DNA of 64,000 nt from Tolypothrix sp. PCC 7712 (GTDB taxonomy: Bacteria > Cyanobacteriota > Cyanobacteriia > Cyanobacteriales > Nostocaceae), in NCBI RefSeq assembly GCF_025860405.1, contig NZ_CP063785.1:682001-746000 (forward strand), written 5' to 3'. The notes under the pieces are model-generated. The model was not told where the DNA came from, searched no databases, and worked only from the letters and a program-made list of their open reading frames with translations. Position numbers and translations under genes: made by a program. Shown piece by piece: positions 8,727-18,262 of this stretch. Numbering within the stretch: the first letter of the stretch is position 1; every line of letters starts with the position of its first letter.

Positions 8727-8963
8727 TTAATTTGGAGTACAGCGATCGCAAAAACGAGGACGGAATCTACAAAATTGGCTGCCTGTCAATGGGTGAACCG
8801 TACAATAAGGAAAGGTCGTTATTGGGACTCTACTTGCTTGGGAACTGGTTGATGATTCAGTCGGTTCGGTTTTAAGTGAGAGAATAGTAGATAGCAGCCT
8901 AGGAAATGCCAAGCAAGCAATAGTACTGATGATTGTCAGTAATGCAGCATCCTGTACAACTAT
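8727..8963 (-). pseudogene. Paralogue of the 56-aa membrane protein, no standard start codon
   Basis: Read on the minus strand from 8963, the frame gives IVVQDAALLTIISTIACLAF and then PRLLSTILSLKTEP, aligning without gaps to the first 30 residues of the 8013-8183 product. At the position of that gene's ATG this copy has ATA, nine bases after a GGGGGG run. A TGA lies three codons upstream, and the first usable TTG is only at 8912, inside the hydrophobic segment. The tail also differs and runs on to 8727. It is either a decayed copy or a gene using ATA as start; decay is more likely. Confidence 0.5.
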
Positions 8964-9222
8964 AGGTAATCACCCCCCTGTGTAAATAGGTGGTCGCTTT
9001 GATCTACTGTCAGCAAATGTTGATGTCATTACATTAATTGTCATGACAGCCATTGCTTTAAGTCTATATAAGTGAATTCTACCATAAATATTTGTAAATG
9101 GAAGCCAGAACTTTCCGAAAATATAGATGCGGAAAGCATTGTGTATATTAAAGACATTTATTGCGACACAATAGCAAAATCATCTCCAAAAACAGCAAAT
9201 TTAGTATCTAGGTAATAGTGTG

Positions 9223-11196
9223 ATGTCAAAAACTCAATCTGCGGCGATTTACTTATCTAATATTAGTGAACAAGAACGTTTAGCATTAAAGCGGTTAAAA
9301 GATTACACCCATATCAATGCAATCCCAGAAATTTGGCCCTTAGCAGCCAAGTCATTTGGGGATACAGTGGCGTTGCACAATCCCCATGCTAAACCAGAGG
9401 TGGTGATTACTTACAAGCAGTTAGCAGAGCTAATTCAAAAATTTGCGGCTGGGTTACAGGTGTTAGGAGTCAAAGCAGGCGATCGCCTGTCGTTAATTGC
9501 CGATAATAGTCCCAGGTGGTTTGTAGCCGATCAAGGAATTATGACGGCTGGCGCTGTGGATGCGGTGCGGAGTTCTCAAGCCGAAAAGGAAGAATTACTG
9601 TTTATTATTGCTAATAGCGGCAGTACAGGGCTAGTACTAGAAGATTTAAAGACACTGCAAAAATTGCGCGATCGCATCAACGATTTACCCGTGCAATTTG
9701 TGATTTTGCTTTCCGATGAAACACCGCCAGAAGATAGCCTGAAAATCCTCAATTTTTCGCAATTGCTAGAAATTGGCGCTAACAATGCTTGGCAACCAGT
9801 TGAGTACAATCAAGACAATTTAGCCACACTCATTTATACTTCCGGTACTACAGGCAAACCCAAGGGTGTGATGCTGGCTCATAGCAATTTAATTCATCAA
9901 ATCACAACTATGGGTACCGTAGTACAGCCTAACGTCGGTGATATTGCCTTGAGTATTCTTCCGAGTTGGCATAGCTATGAAAGAACCGTAGAGTATTTCT
10001 TACTTTCTCAGGGTTGTACTCAAATTTATACCAACTTGCGTGCTGTCAAAAACGATTTAAAAAACCGCAAACCCCATTTTATGGTGGCTGTACCGCGCCT
10101 CTGGGAATCAATTTATGAAGGAGCGCAAAAACAGTTTCGCGAACAACCAGCTAATAAGCAACGCCTGATCAACTTTTTCTTTGAAAAGAGCGATCGCTAT
10201 ATTAAAGCCAAGCGCATTGCTGAAGGAGTCAGTTTAGAGCATTTAGAATCCTCAGCAGTAGAGAAATTAACGGCGAAAATCCAAGCTGCGGCTTTATTTC
10301 CCCTCCATGCCTTGGGAGAGCGGCTAGTTTATGCTAAAGTCCGGGAGGCAACAGGAGGGCGAATCAAGCAAGTCATTAGCGGTGGTGGCGCACTTCCCAA
10401 GCACATCGATATGTTTTTTGAAATTATTGGTGTCGAAATTTTGCAAGGCTATGGCTTAACCGAAACATCTCCTGTAACTAATGTGCGTCGCCCTTGGCAT
10501 AATGTCCGTGGTTCATCCGGTCAGACATTACCCGCAACAGAAACTAAAATTGTAGATCCAGAGACTCGCAAACCTTTACCAATAGGTGAGCGAGGCTTGG
10601 TGTTATTGAAGGGGCCGCAAATTATGCAAGGCTATTACCAAAATCCCGAAGCAACAGCGAAAGCCATCGACGCTGACGGTTGGTTTGATAGCGGCGATTT
10701 GGGTTGGTTAACACCACAAAATGACTTAGTACTGACTGGTAGGGCAAAAGATACGATTGTCTTAACTAATGGGGAAAATATCGAGCCGCAACCAATCGAA
10801 GACGCGTGTTTGCGATCGCCCTACATCGATCAGATTATGCTAGTTGGTCAAGATCAGCGTAGCCTTGGTGCATTGATTGTCCCCAATTTGGAAGCATTAG
10901 TAAAATGGGCAGAAACTCAAAATATCGATTTGAGTAAACCAAATGAAGATGTTACCGCCTCAGCCAGTCAAAAAATAGACCTGGAGAGTAAAATAATCCA
11001 GGAATTATTTCGGAAAGAATTGAATCGGGAAGTGCAAAATCGTCCAGGCTATAGAGCAGATGACCGCATCGGCCCATTTAAGCTCATTCCAGAGCCGTTT
11101 TCTATTGAAAATGGTTTAATGACACAAACACTAAAAATCCGGCGACATGTCGTCAGCGAACGCTATCGCGATATTGTGAACGCCATGTTTGCTTGA
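9223..11196 (+). CDS. aas: Long-chain acyl-CoA / acyl-ACP synthetase
   Basis: An AMP-forming ligase. In cyanobacteria the single homologue of this type acts as an acyl-ACP synthetase that recycles free fatty acids released from membrane lipids. The P-loop-like motif LIYTSGTTGKPKG is near residues 204-216, GYGLTETSP near 405, and the hinge motif with DGWFDSGDLGWL and LTGRAKDTIVLTNGENIEP near 485-525. Its 657 residues fit the long-chain class. I chose ATG 9223; a GTG directly precedes it. It is followed after 39 bp by a YlqD-like gene and lies about 8 kb from the desaturase cluster. Confidence 0.88.
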   Translation: MSKTQSAAIYLSNISEQERLALKRLKDYTHINAIPEIWPLAAKSFGDTVALHNPHAKPEVVITYKQLAELIQKFAAGLQVLGVKAGDRLSLIADNSPRWFVADQGIMTAGAVDAVRSSQAEKEELLFIIANSGSTGLVLEDLKTLQKLRDRINDLPVQFVILLSDETPPEDSLKILNFSQLLEIGANNAWQPVEYNQDNLATLIYTSGTTGKPKGVMLAHSNLIHQITTMGTVVQPNVGDIALSILPSWHSYERTVEYFLLSQGCTQIYTNLRAVKNDLKNRKPHFMVAVPRLWESIYEGAQKQFREQPANKQRLINFFFEKSDRYIKAKRIAEGVSLEHLESSAVEKLTAKIQAAALFPLHALGERLVYAKVREATGGRIKQVISGGGALPKHIDMFFEIIGVEILQGYGLTETSPVTNVRRPWHNVRGSSGQTLPATETKIVDPETRKPLPIGERGLVLLKGPQIMQGYYQNPEATAKAIDADGWFDSGDLGWLTPQNDLVLTGRAKDTIVLTNGENIEPQPIEDACLRSPYIDQIMLVGQDQRSLGALIVPNLEALVKWAETQNIDLSKPNEDVTASASQKIDLESKIIQELFRKELNREVQNRPGYRADDRIGPFKLIPEPFSIENGLMTQTLKIRRHVVSERYRDIVNAMFA

Positions 11197-11235
11197 TAAT
11201 TCCACTTACAAAATATAGAGTGAACGTGAAACTTT

Positions 11236-11688
11236 ATGGATGCTTCCAAATCCCAACAATTGCTTTTGAAACGGATCGTGAATGTCAAAGTCATTGTCAC
11301 CCCTCTGTGGAAAGAGGAAGTACAACAGCAATTGCAAGCGCAAATCAACCAAACCGATCAGCAATTGCAACAACTAGACGTTGAAGGACAAAGAGCGATT
11401 ACCGCCATTCAAAAGCAAAGTTTGCAACCCCCAGGCCCCCAAACTCTGCAACAGATTGACAATATTCAACTGCAAGTCAACCAAAAGAAAAGCGAACTGC
11501 TAGAACAGAAAAACCAATTCCTGCAAAATCTCCAGCAAGTCCAGTATTTGGAATTAGATCAAGAAGTCAACCAATTCCAAATGGAAGGCTTTTTCCGCAT
11601 CGAACCAGGCGATAACTTAATCAGCAAAACCCAAGTTGAAATCGTTATCCGCGATGGCATTGTCGAAGAAATTCGAGGAGATATTTAG
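11236..11688 (+). CDS. YlqD-like coiled-coil protein, 150 aa
   Basis: The sequence matches the YlqD family, whose function is not established. Residues 1-30 form a small N-terminal segment (LLLKRIVNVKVIVTPLWKEE); residues about 30-110 are very rich in Gln, Leu and Glu and should form a long coiled coil; the end (EIVIRDGIVEEIRGDI) looks like a short beta region. It starts 39 bp after the acyl-ACP synthetase gene and is followed by a strong terminator, so the two probably form one transcription unit. Confidence 0.8.
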   Translation: MDASKSQQLLLKRIVNVKVIVTPLWKEEVQQQLQAQINQTDQQLQQLDVEGQRAITAIQKQSLQPPGPQTLQQIDNIQLQVNQKKSELLEQKNQFLQNLQQVQYLELDQEVNQFQMEGFFRIEPGDNLISKTQVEIVIRDGIVEEIRGDI

Positions 11689-11802
11689 AAATTTGTTTGC
11701 CATTTGTCATTTGTTAATGTTCTCCTGCTAATTACTGCATAACTCATGACGAATGGCTCAAATCCCAGCATCTACTGACATGATTTACTAGCTGTATTTC
11801 AC

Positions 11803-11849
11803 CCCACGCACTTGCATTCAATTGGTAAACGCAAGGACGTGGGTTTTTT
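11803..11849 (+). terminator. Rho-independent terminator after the aas-ylqD unit
   Basis: CCCACG (11803-11808) pairs with CGTGGG (11838-11843), with an inner TTGC/GCAA pairing (11812-11815 and 11831-11834), and six T residues follow at once (11844-11849). It lies 115 bp after the YlqD stop on the same strand. Confidence 0.8.
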
Positions 11850-12473
11850 AATGGAATTGGTAATTGGTAATTGGTAATAGGAATTTGAAAAGGAATGTGA
11901 TACACGGGTAGGGGCAAGGCACACCTGTGTCAACTTAACGTGAAACCCTTGCCAAAACTCGATTTTGAATTCCTTTGCCTACCATCAAGATCCGCGTTAC
12001 CCCACCCCAGTTTTGTCTAAAGCCAAAACGTCACCTCCCCGCGCGCGGAGAGAAGTTACAAGAGATGCGTTACGCTGACGCTAACGCATCCTACTGGCGT
12101 GGCAAGACTAAAATGTTGCAATAATTTTTCTTGTGGGGTGGACATCTTGTCCGCCCCGGACGGGCAAGATGCCCATCCCACAAGAGTTTTTTTTCATGGA
12201 CTATTTTAGTCTTACCATGCCAGTAGTGGCATGGCAAGCCTTAAATAATGTTCGCAACAGATAAATTCTACGTAGGGGCACGGCATCTACAATATTTTGG
12301 TACATTCAATTATCTTACTGGTGCCGTGCCCTTAACAAGGTTCGGTTAAAAATTTTTTCGTCATATTTTGGGCTTGTAGAGACGCGATTAATCGCGTCTC
12401 TACAGGATTCAAACGTCAATTGATTTGTTTTATCAGAACCGTATTTGCCTTATCCTTAACCATGTAATTCAGA
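11850..12473. other. Repeat-rich gene-free region
   Basis: It contains no credible gene. It holds a GATGCGTTA/TAACGCATC hairpin (about 12064-12090), a 134-bp MITE-like element (12092-12225), a GGCACGG/CCGTGCC-ended segment (about 12277-12331), and a perfect 30-bp palindrome TGTAGAGACGCGAT/ATCGCGTCTCTACA (12375-12404). The ccs1 gene converges on it from the right. Confidence 0.6.
12092..12225. mobile_element. 134-bp MITE-like element, copy 1
   Basis: The 23-bp ends are inverted: TACTGGCGTGGCAAGACTAA at the left and the complement ending CTTACCATGCCAGTA at the right. The centre (12130-12184) is a long hairpin, CTTGTGGGGTGGACATCTTG against GGCAAGATGCCCATCCCACA. Both outer ends finish in TA, in line with insertion of IS630/Tc1-type MITEs at TA. 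A second copy of identical length lies inverted at 14743-14876. Confidence 0.75.
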
Positions 12474-13871
12474 TTAACTTGGGCGGGGTTGAGTGATTAT
12501 TTGCTCATCATGTGCATGATTACTCAAGCTATCTAAAATTTCCAAAACTTGCTGTTCAAAAGCAACTTGGGCGCGATTAGTTTTACCACCAACAAACAAG
12601 CGATCGCCTTTTTGCAATGCCCAAATTTGGGAGTGGGAAAAGTAACTCATCACGACACCCAGCATCAGTAAGGCAAAGCCGGTGTACACAATGGGAATAC
12701 CCGGATCGGCTTTGATTTGTAAGCCAGTACTACCGATGACTTCTAAAATTTTCAGGGTTACGCCATTTACTTGGGTAGACATTCCCGCACGGACGGTATC
12801 AATTAATTTACCAGTGGCATCATAAATTAACACCATCCCTTGTAAGTCTTTGGCAATTAACGAAACACCTTCGCTTAAATCTGGTTTTGTGGGAATCCAA
12901 GTACCCCAAATTCGCCCTGCACCATTAGTATCTAGTTGTGCCATTGGCAGTTGAAAAATGGGGCTGTTATTAAATTGAATGCGAACCCCCGCCAGTCCCC
13001 AATCTGTTTGATAAAAAGTCACACCATGATAACGCAAAGGTTCGTTGACAAAAATCTTTTTGTGGTCAACTTCTTGCCCTTGCTGATTTAACACAGACAT
13101 ATCTGAATAAAACTGATCAATTCCACCTGTGGGGGTGTAGTCAATCCAAAATCGATTAACTCTAACAGACCAATCTTTAGGAACTTGAGCTAATGCCAAA
13201 GGCCCAGCATCTACAATATTTTTTACCTGAAATGTATCGCCGCTAGCAACCATTTCTTGAGCCATAAACCCAGTCATTGCCCCCCAAATTCCCCCTAATA
13301 AAATAGTGACGATGCCGATATGCACAATAATCGGCCCAATGCGTCCCACTATTCCTTTACGGGCATAAAGAATATCGTCTTTTTCTTGAAAAATTTTATA
13401 ACGCTGTTTTTGTAATATGGGGATGAGGCTATTTAAGGAACCTGTATCTAGTTCCGCACTCAAAGCTAATTTTTGAAATTGTCGCGGTTCATCATAATAT
13501 TTCCACCTTTGAGCAGCTTTTAAGGCGGGAAGTTGGCGCGTAAAAGTACAAGCTGTCAAACTAGTCCCAAATAAAACTAATAAGCTGAGAAACCACCAAG
13601 TACGATATACATGGTCTAATCCCACTACTTGAATTACTTTCCAACTGAGGAAACCAAATAAAGCAGGGTGTTCTGGGTAATTAGCTTGGTAGAATCCGGG
13701 TGTCTGACCTTGTTCGATGACAGTACCGCTAATACTAAATAGGGCGATCAGCAGTAAAAGTGCGATCGCTAATCGTAAATCTGTCAGTACAGGTAAAAAC
13801 TCTCGCCGCAAAAAGCGCCCAGGAATTGACCACCAACTTAATTCTGTGGTCGTGGAATTGTCTGTTGTCAT
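12474..13871 (-). CDS. ccs1: Cytochrome c biogenesis protein Ccs1 (ResB family)
   Basis: Part of the System II apparatus that delivers haem to apocytochromes c on the lumenal side of the membrane, working with CcsA. It has hydrophobic segments near residues 28-50, 66-110 ([34 protein letters not shown]) and 180-200 ([20 protein letters not shown]), then a large soluble domain and a last helix near 390-410 ([18 protein letters not shown]). HIGIV holds a His typical of the family. Its 465 residues are normal. It begins 3 bp after ccdA, clearly one operon; likely clients include PsbV and PsbV2 encoded at 34.7-35.9 kb. Confidence 0.93.
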   Translation of the reverse strand: MTTDNSTTTELSWWSIPGRFLRREFLPVLTDLRLAIALLLLIALFSISGTVIEQGQTPGFYQANYPEHPALFGFLSWKVIQVVGLDHVYRTWWFLSLLVLFGTSLTACTFTRQLPALKAAQRWKYYDEPRQFQKLALSAELDTGSLNSLIPILQKQRYKIFQEKDDILYARKGIVGRIGPIIVHIGIVTILLGGIWGAMTGFMAQEMVASGDTFQVKNIVDAGPLALAQVPKDWSVRVNRFWIDYTPTGGIDQFYSDMSVLNQQGQEVDHKKIFVNEPLRYHGVTFYQTDWGLAGVRIQFNNSPIFQLPMAQLDTNGAGRIWGTWIPTKPDLSEGVSLIAKDLQGMVLIYDATGKLIDTVRAGMSTQVNGVTLKILEVIGSTGLQIKADPGIPIVYTGFALLMLGVVMSYFSHSQIWALQKGDRLFVGGKTNRAQVAFEQQVLEILDSLSNHAHDEQIITQPRPS

Positions 13872-13874
13872 TGC

Positions 13875-14615
13875 TTAAAAACTTCCAAACGGAATCCGCG
13901 AAATTAAGGAAAATACACCAAACCCAACTAACAGCACACCGCTAACAGGGTTAATCCAACCAGACCAACGGCGTAATTCCAGCAGCCTTTTAATTGCTGC
14001 TGTAAATGTACCTGCCAAAATTAATGGTGCGACATAACCGGCTGTGTAAGCAATTAGCAACACCGCACCTAAAATTAAGTCTTGTGTATTCGCCACCCAA
14101 CCCAGCAAGCTGGCCAACACTGGGGTACTACAAGGTGACGCAACTAAACCGAAGGTTAAACCTATCAAGTAGGAACGCACTCCTGGGGGTAAATCTTGGG
14201 AAATCCAATTTGTTTCACCTAAAGAGGGAAATTGCAGCGGTAGTGCTTCCAGCAAGTTCAGCCCCATGAGAATGGCGATAATACTGACAATTATCGGCAA
14301 ACCGATGCCCACTTGACCGTAAACCTTGCCCACAAAAGCCGCTACTATCCCCATCCCAGCTAATGTGGTGGCTAATCCCAAGGCAAACCAAGTGGATTGG
14401 GCGGCGGCTTGTAGACGGCTTTTAGCTTCATAACCGCCGATATAGCCAATGGTAATTGGCAGCATAGAAAGCATACAAGGCGTGAGGCTGGTTAACAAAC
14501 CAGCCGCGAAAATAACGCCAATACTCACCACACTGAGGTGTCCCAGCTGATTAGAGACTAGGGCATTGGCAAATTGTTCTAGTTTGTAAAGTTGGATTTG
14601 CAAAGTCTCAAGCAT
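13875..14615 (-). CDS. ccdA: Cytochrome c biogenesis transmembrane protein CcdA
   Basis: A polytopic thiol-reductant carrier of the DsbD/CcdA family that passes electrons across the membrane to keep apocytochrome haem-binding cysteines reduced. About six hydrophobic helices are visible. The two membrane cysteines lie in LTSLTPCMLSMLP (near residue 47) and LVASPCSTPVLASLLG (near 160), each with the usual neighbouring prolines. Its 246 residues are normal. It is the first gene of the ccdA-ccs1 pair, and the pair sits between two inverted MITE copies. Confidence 0.93.
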   Translation of the reverse strand: MLETLQIQLYKLEQFANALVSNQLGHLSVVSIGVIFAAGLLTSLTPCMLSMLPITIGYIGGYEAKSRLQAAAQSTWFALGLATTLAGMGIVAAFVGKVYGQVGIGLPIIVSIIAILMGLNLLEALPLQFPSLGETNWISQDLPPGVRSYLIGLTFGLVASPCSTPVLASLLGWVANTQDLILGAVLLIAYTAGYVAPLILAGTFTAAIKRLLELRRWSGWINPVSGVLLVGFGVFSLISRIPFGSF

Positions 14616-14981
14616 GGGGCATTATGACCGGGAAATGCTTACTATGCTTGAATTTTAGCTTAGTTTGGGACTTTGGGTAGAAGGAATCAGGGAAGGCGAT
14701 CGCAATATTATAGAACTCATATTTTGATGTTTAAAGTTCAGGTAGTGGCGTGTCTAGACTAAAATGGTGCATTATTCAAACTCTTGTGGGATAGGCATCT
14801 TGCCCGTCCTGGGCGGACAAGATGTCCACCCCACAAGAAAATTATATTGCCACATTTTAGCCTTGCCACGCTACTACAGTAATTCTATGTTTACTTTATA
14901 AATAATCTCTCAGAGGAAGACGGTAGAGAAATACGATACCTACGATAAATGCACTTACTCTGTATAAGTTGGTAGCTGCCA
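14616..14981. other. Intergenic region holding MITE copy 2
   Basis: Apart from the 134-bp element at 14743-14876 nothing is recognised. The region lies between the WD40 gene stop and the ccdA start, so it should also contain the ccdA-ccs1 promoter. Confidence 0.5.
14743..14876. mobile_element. 134-bp MITE-like element, copy 2 (inverted relative to copy 1)
   Basis: The ends TAGTGGCGTG-TCTAGACTAAAAT and the complement ATTTTAGCCTTGCCACGCTACTA match the ends of copy 1. The core CTCTTGTGGGATAGGCATCT to ATGTCCACCCCACAAGA is the reverse complement of the core of copy 1. Length is again 134 bp with TA at both ends. Confidence 0.75.
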
Positions 14982-16766
14982 TTAATAAAATCTACTCTGG
15001 ATGTTACTATTCCATTGCTCCAGAAACTTTTGATAAGCCAGATTTATTGCTTGCATTGAAGCTTTAGCATTCTCAGAAGCGTTAAGATCAGGATGGTAAA
15101 ATCTTGCTAATCGACGGTAAGCAAGCTTCACTTCATTAGGATGAGCGTCCCGATCTACACTCAAAACTTCCCACCATAACTCAGAATCTATATTTTCGAT
15201 TGTGAATTTCTCAAAGCTTTGAGTTGTTTGCCAAATCTGGACTGTAGCATTATTACCACCACTAATCAGGGTTTTGCCATCAGGACTAAAAGCTACAGGA
15301 CTACGACCATAAAAAGTTTGTATGATTTCTCCTGTAGGCAGATGCCAAATGTTAATGACACCATCACTGCTGCTACTAGCTAAAGTTTTACCATCACTGC
15401 TGAGACTAATAGATAAAACCGCCGTTGAGTGTCCGGTGAGGGTGTGGAGTAATTCACCAGTATTGAGATTCCAAAGTTTAATTGTGGTGTCTGTACTGCC
15501 ACTAATTAAAGTTTGACCATCAGAATTAATAACAACCGTGTTAACTGCTGCTAAATGTGCAGATAAAATAGAGCGCTGTTTTCTAGTATTGACATCCCAA
15601 AGTCTAATAGTTTTATCCGCACTTCCACTCACAATCGTTTTGCTATCTGGGCTAAAAATAACGCCTAAAACTGTATCTAAATGCCCATTTAAAGTACATT
15701 TAATTGTTCCTGTATAACCTCCCCAAATTCTGATAGTTTTATCATTACTACCACTCACAATGTATTTCCCATCAGGGCTAAAAGCAACTGAGTGAATAAA
15801 ACCGTTATGGCTGTAGGGAGAGTTTAAATAAAAGAATGTACGCAAGAATTTTCTTGTATCTATCTGCCAACTGCTAATTTTACGATCTACACTACCACTG
15901 ACAACTTTCTGCCCATCAGGACTAATAGCCACAGATAAAACAGCTTCTGCTTGTCCGGAGAAAGTATAAAGCCATTTTCCGCTGCGTAAATCCCATAGAT
16001 GAACTTGTGCGTCATTACTGCCAGTAGACAGGAGATGACTATCTGGACTGATTGCGATCGCATTTACTGCTGCTGAGTGTCCCTTGAGTGTGCGTATACA
16101 TTTCCAAGTTTCTGTTGTTGCAGCTGATGCAGGAATTATTTTTGTTTCAATATTGGTAGGAGAAGGTTCAGGATTAGTTTGATTTTTTTCTTTTAATTCA
16201 GCCTTCAATTGTTCCAATTCATCTTCAATTTCTAAAGCCGCAAATTTGGGGTTGAGATCCTCACCAGATAAAAATGCCTCTAACTCCATCACAGCTGCGG
16301 CATAATAATCCATTGCTAGGACTTTCTCTTCCATGCGCTCAAAAACTTGTGCAGGAGTTTCCTTAGTTTCCGATTCATCTAACAGCTTGGCAATCCCATA
16401 AGCGGCAAGTCCCACTACTGCACCAACCCCTACCATTGGTACTGTACCAATACCAACCGCCAGCCCTATTTTTGGCGCAACTAATCCCATACCACCCACA
16501 ACGCTAGAAAATCCAGCACCGCCAACTGCGCCAATTCCCATTGCAGCAAAAGCTGCTGCATCTCCTTGGGCGATCGCACTAAACGCCCCATAAGCAGCTG
16601 CACCACCTACAGCACCAATCCCAACTACTGGAACTGTGCCAAGTCCCACAGCGCCAAATCCTCCAGCTAACCCCATCCCGCCAACTGTTGCGGAAACGCC
16701 AGCGCCTGTTATGCCGCCTCCAGCAATAAATGCTGCACCTGTTTGAGAATTTTGAGTCACTTTCAA
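14982..16766 (-). CDS. Glycine-zipper / WD40 repeat / C-terminal J-domain protein
   Basis: Three parts are visible. Residues 1-130 are rich in Gly and Ala with repeated AVGGAAYGAFS- and GMGLAGG-like patterns, as in glycine-zipper membrane segments. After an acidic helical linker (about 135-200), residues about 220-515 hold roughly seven WD40 repeats (GHSAAVNAIAISPDSHLLST; SGSNDKTIRIW; SGSADKTIRLWD). Residues 523-594 form a J domain with the HPD tripeptide at 558-560 (YHPDLNAS), which should stimulate an Hsp70. The whole looks like a membrane-attached scaffold recruiting DnaK. The gene is monocistronic. Function beyond this is unknown. Confidence 0.85.
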   Translation of the reverse strand: MKVTQNSQTGAAFIAGGGITGAGVSATVGGMGLAGGFGAVGLGTVPVVGIGAVGGAAAYGAFSAIAQGDAAAFAAMGIGAVGGAGFSSVVGGMGLVAPKIGLAVGIGTVPMVGVGAVVGLAAYGIAKLLDESETKETPAQVFERMEEKVLAMDYYAAAVMELEAFLSGEDLNPKFAALEIEDELEQLKAELKEKNQTNPEPSPTNIETKIIPASAATTETWKCIRTLKGHSAAVNAIAISPDSHLLSTGSNDAQVHLWDLRSGKWLYTFSGQAEAVLSVAISPDGQKVVSGSVDRKISSWQIDTRKFLRTFFYLNSPYSHNGFIHSVAFSPDGKYIVSGSNDKTIRIWGGYTGTIKCTLNGHLDTVLGVIFSPDSKTIVSGSADKTIRLWDVNTRKQRSILSAHLAAVNTVVINSDGQTLISGSTDTTIKLWNLNTGELLHTLTGHSTAVLSISLSSDGKTLASSSSDGVINIWHLPTGEIIQTFYGRSPVAFSPDGKTLISGGNNATVQIWQTTQSFEKFTIENIDSELWWEVLSVDRDAHPNEVKLAYRRLARFYHPDLNASENAKASMQAINLAYQKFLEQWNSNIQSRFY

Positions 16767-16963
16767 TTTATTTGGAGAATCTCTTCATCAACGATGCTCC
16801 AGATAAAAAACAGTTGAGAATGGAAAAAATACTTAAAAGTTTCTCTATCTTCTTTAATGCTCAGTTTCTATCGCCAAAAAAAGGATGCAAGCCCCTAAAT
16901 CTACTTATGCATCACATAGATTAACACCAGGCACAAAACTTAAGTATGGGTATTGTAATGGGT

Positions 16964-16997
16964 GAATTTTGAATTTTGAATTTTGAATTTTGAATTC
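16964..16997. repeat. GAATTTT heptanucleotide repeat
   Basis: Between four and five direct copies of the 7-bp unit GAATTTT lie about 60 bp upstream of bciB. They belong to the same short-repeat class as other stretches in this window. Confidence 0.75.
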
Positions 16998-17056
16998 CCC
17001 GGAGGGGTTGACGGTATTGTAGTAAAAGCGATGCCTGGATAAAACAAAGAATTTAT

Positions 17057-18250
17057 ATGACTTCGGTTTCTCCTCATAAAAAAGCCAAAGCCTTAAAACC
17101 CACTAGCCGCCGCCCTGCTAAAGAACTGTGCAGCGAGTGCGGACTGTGCGATACCTACTACATCCACTACGTTAAAGAAGCCTGCGCCTTCATTAATCAG
17201 CAGATAGGGGAACTAGAAGCACAAACCCACACCCGTTCTCGCAACCTGGATAACCCCGATGAACTTTACTTTGGTGTTCATCAAGACATGATGGCGGCGC
17301 GGAAACAGCAGCCCATCGAAGGCGCACAGTGGACAGGTATTGTCAGTTCCCTGGCGATTGAAATGCTGAATCGTAGGCTAGTTGAAGGTGTTGTTTGCGT
17401 GCAAAACACCAAAGAAGACCGCTTTCAACCCATGCCAATTATCGCCCGTACCCCAGAGGAAATACTGGCAGCGAGAGTCAATAAGCCAACACTATCACCC
17501 AATCTCTCAGTTTTAGAGCAAATAGAACAATCTGGGATGAAGCGGTTATTAGTAATTGGAGTTGGTTGCCAAATCCAGGCATTAAGAGCCGTAGAAAAAC
17601 AGCTAGGCTTAGAAAAGCTGTATGTTTTAGGTACGCCCTGCGTAGATAATGTTACCCGGGCTGGACTGCAAAAATTCTTAGAAACTACCAGCCGATCGCC
17701 TGAAACTGTCGTGCATTACGAATTTATGCAAGACTTTCGCGTTCACTTTAAACATGAGGATGGCTCTACAGAAATGGTGCCATTCTTTGGCTTAAAGACC
17801 AATAAACTCAAAGATGTCTTTGCCCCCTCATGCATGAGTTGCTTTGACTACGTCAATTCTTTGGCAGATTTAGTTGTCGGCTACATGGGCGCACCCTTCG
17901 GCTGGCAATGGATTGTTGTGAGAAATGATACAGGTAAAGAAATGTTGGACTTGGTGAAAGACCAGTTAGACACCCAACCTGTAATGTCTCAAGGGAATCG
18001 CAAAGAAGCTGTACAGCAAAGTATTCCAGCTTACGATAAAGCTGTGACTCTCCCCATGTGGGCAGCAAAACTTATGGGTGTGGTGATTGAGAAAATTGGG
18101 CCGAAAGGTTTAGAATATGCCAGATTTTCGATTGATTCCCACTTCACTCGTAATTACCTGTATGTGAAGCGGAATCACCCAGAGAAGTTGGAAGCCCATG
18201 TGCCGGAGTATGCTAAACGCATCGTTGAGCAGTATAAGTTACCAGACTAA
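17057..18250 (+). CDS. bciB: Ferredoxin-dependent divinyl chlorophyllide 8-vinyl reductase (BciB type)
   Basis: It reduces the 8-vinyl group of divinyl (proto)chlorophyllide in chlorophyll a synthesis. It belongs to the F420 hydrogenase/dehydrogenase beta-subunit family, in which this cyanobacterial clade carries FAD and [4Fe-4S] clusters. Visible cysteine motifs are ELCSECGLC (residues 23-31), GVGCQIQALRAVEKQLGLE, LGTPCVDNVTRAGL and APSCMSCFDY. The length of 397 residues matches characterised BciB proteins. The start ATG lies just after a GAATTTT repeat. The downstream gene converges, with only 12 bp between the stops. Confidence 0.92.
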   Translation: MTSVSPHKKAKALKPTSRRPAKELCSECGLCDTYYIHYVKEACAFINQQIGELEAQTHTRSRNLDNPDELYFGVHQDMMAARKQQPIEGAQWTGIVSSLAIEMLNRRLVEGVVCVQNTKEDRFQPMPIIARTPEEILAARVNKPTLSPNLSVLEQIEQSGMKRLLVIGVGCQIQALRAVEKQLGLEKLYVLGTPCVDNVTRAGLQKFLETTSRSPETVVHYEFMQDFRVHFKHEDGSTEMVPFFGLKTNKLKDVFAPSCMSCFDYVNSLADLVVGYMGAPFGWQWIVVRNDTGKEMLDLVKDQLDTQPVMSQGNRKEAVQQSIPAYDKAVTLPMWAAKLMGVVIEKIGPKGLEYARFSIDSHFTRNYLYVKRNHPEKLEAHVPEYAKRIVEQYKLPD

Positions 18251-18262
18251 TACGCAACGATT

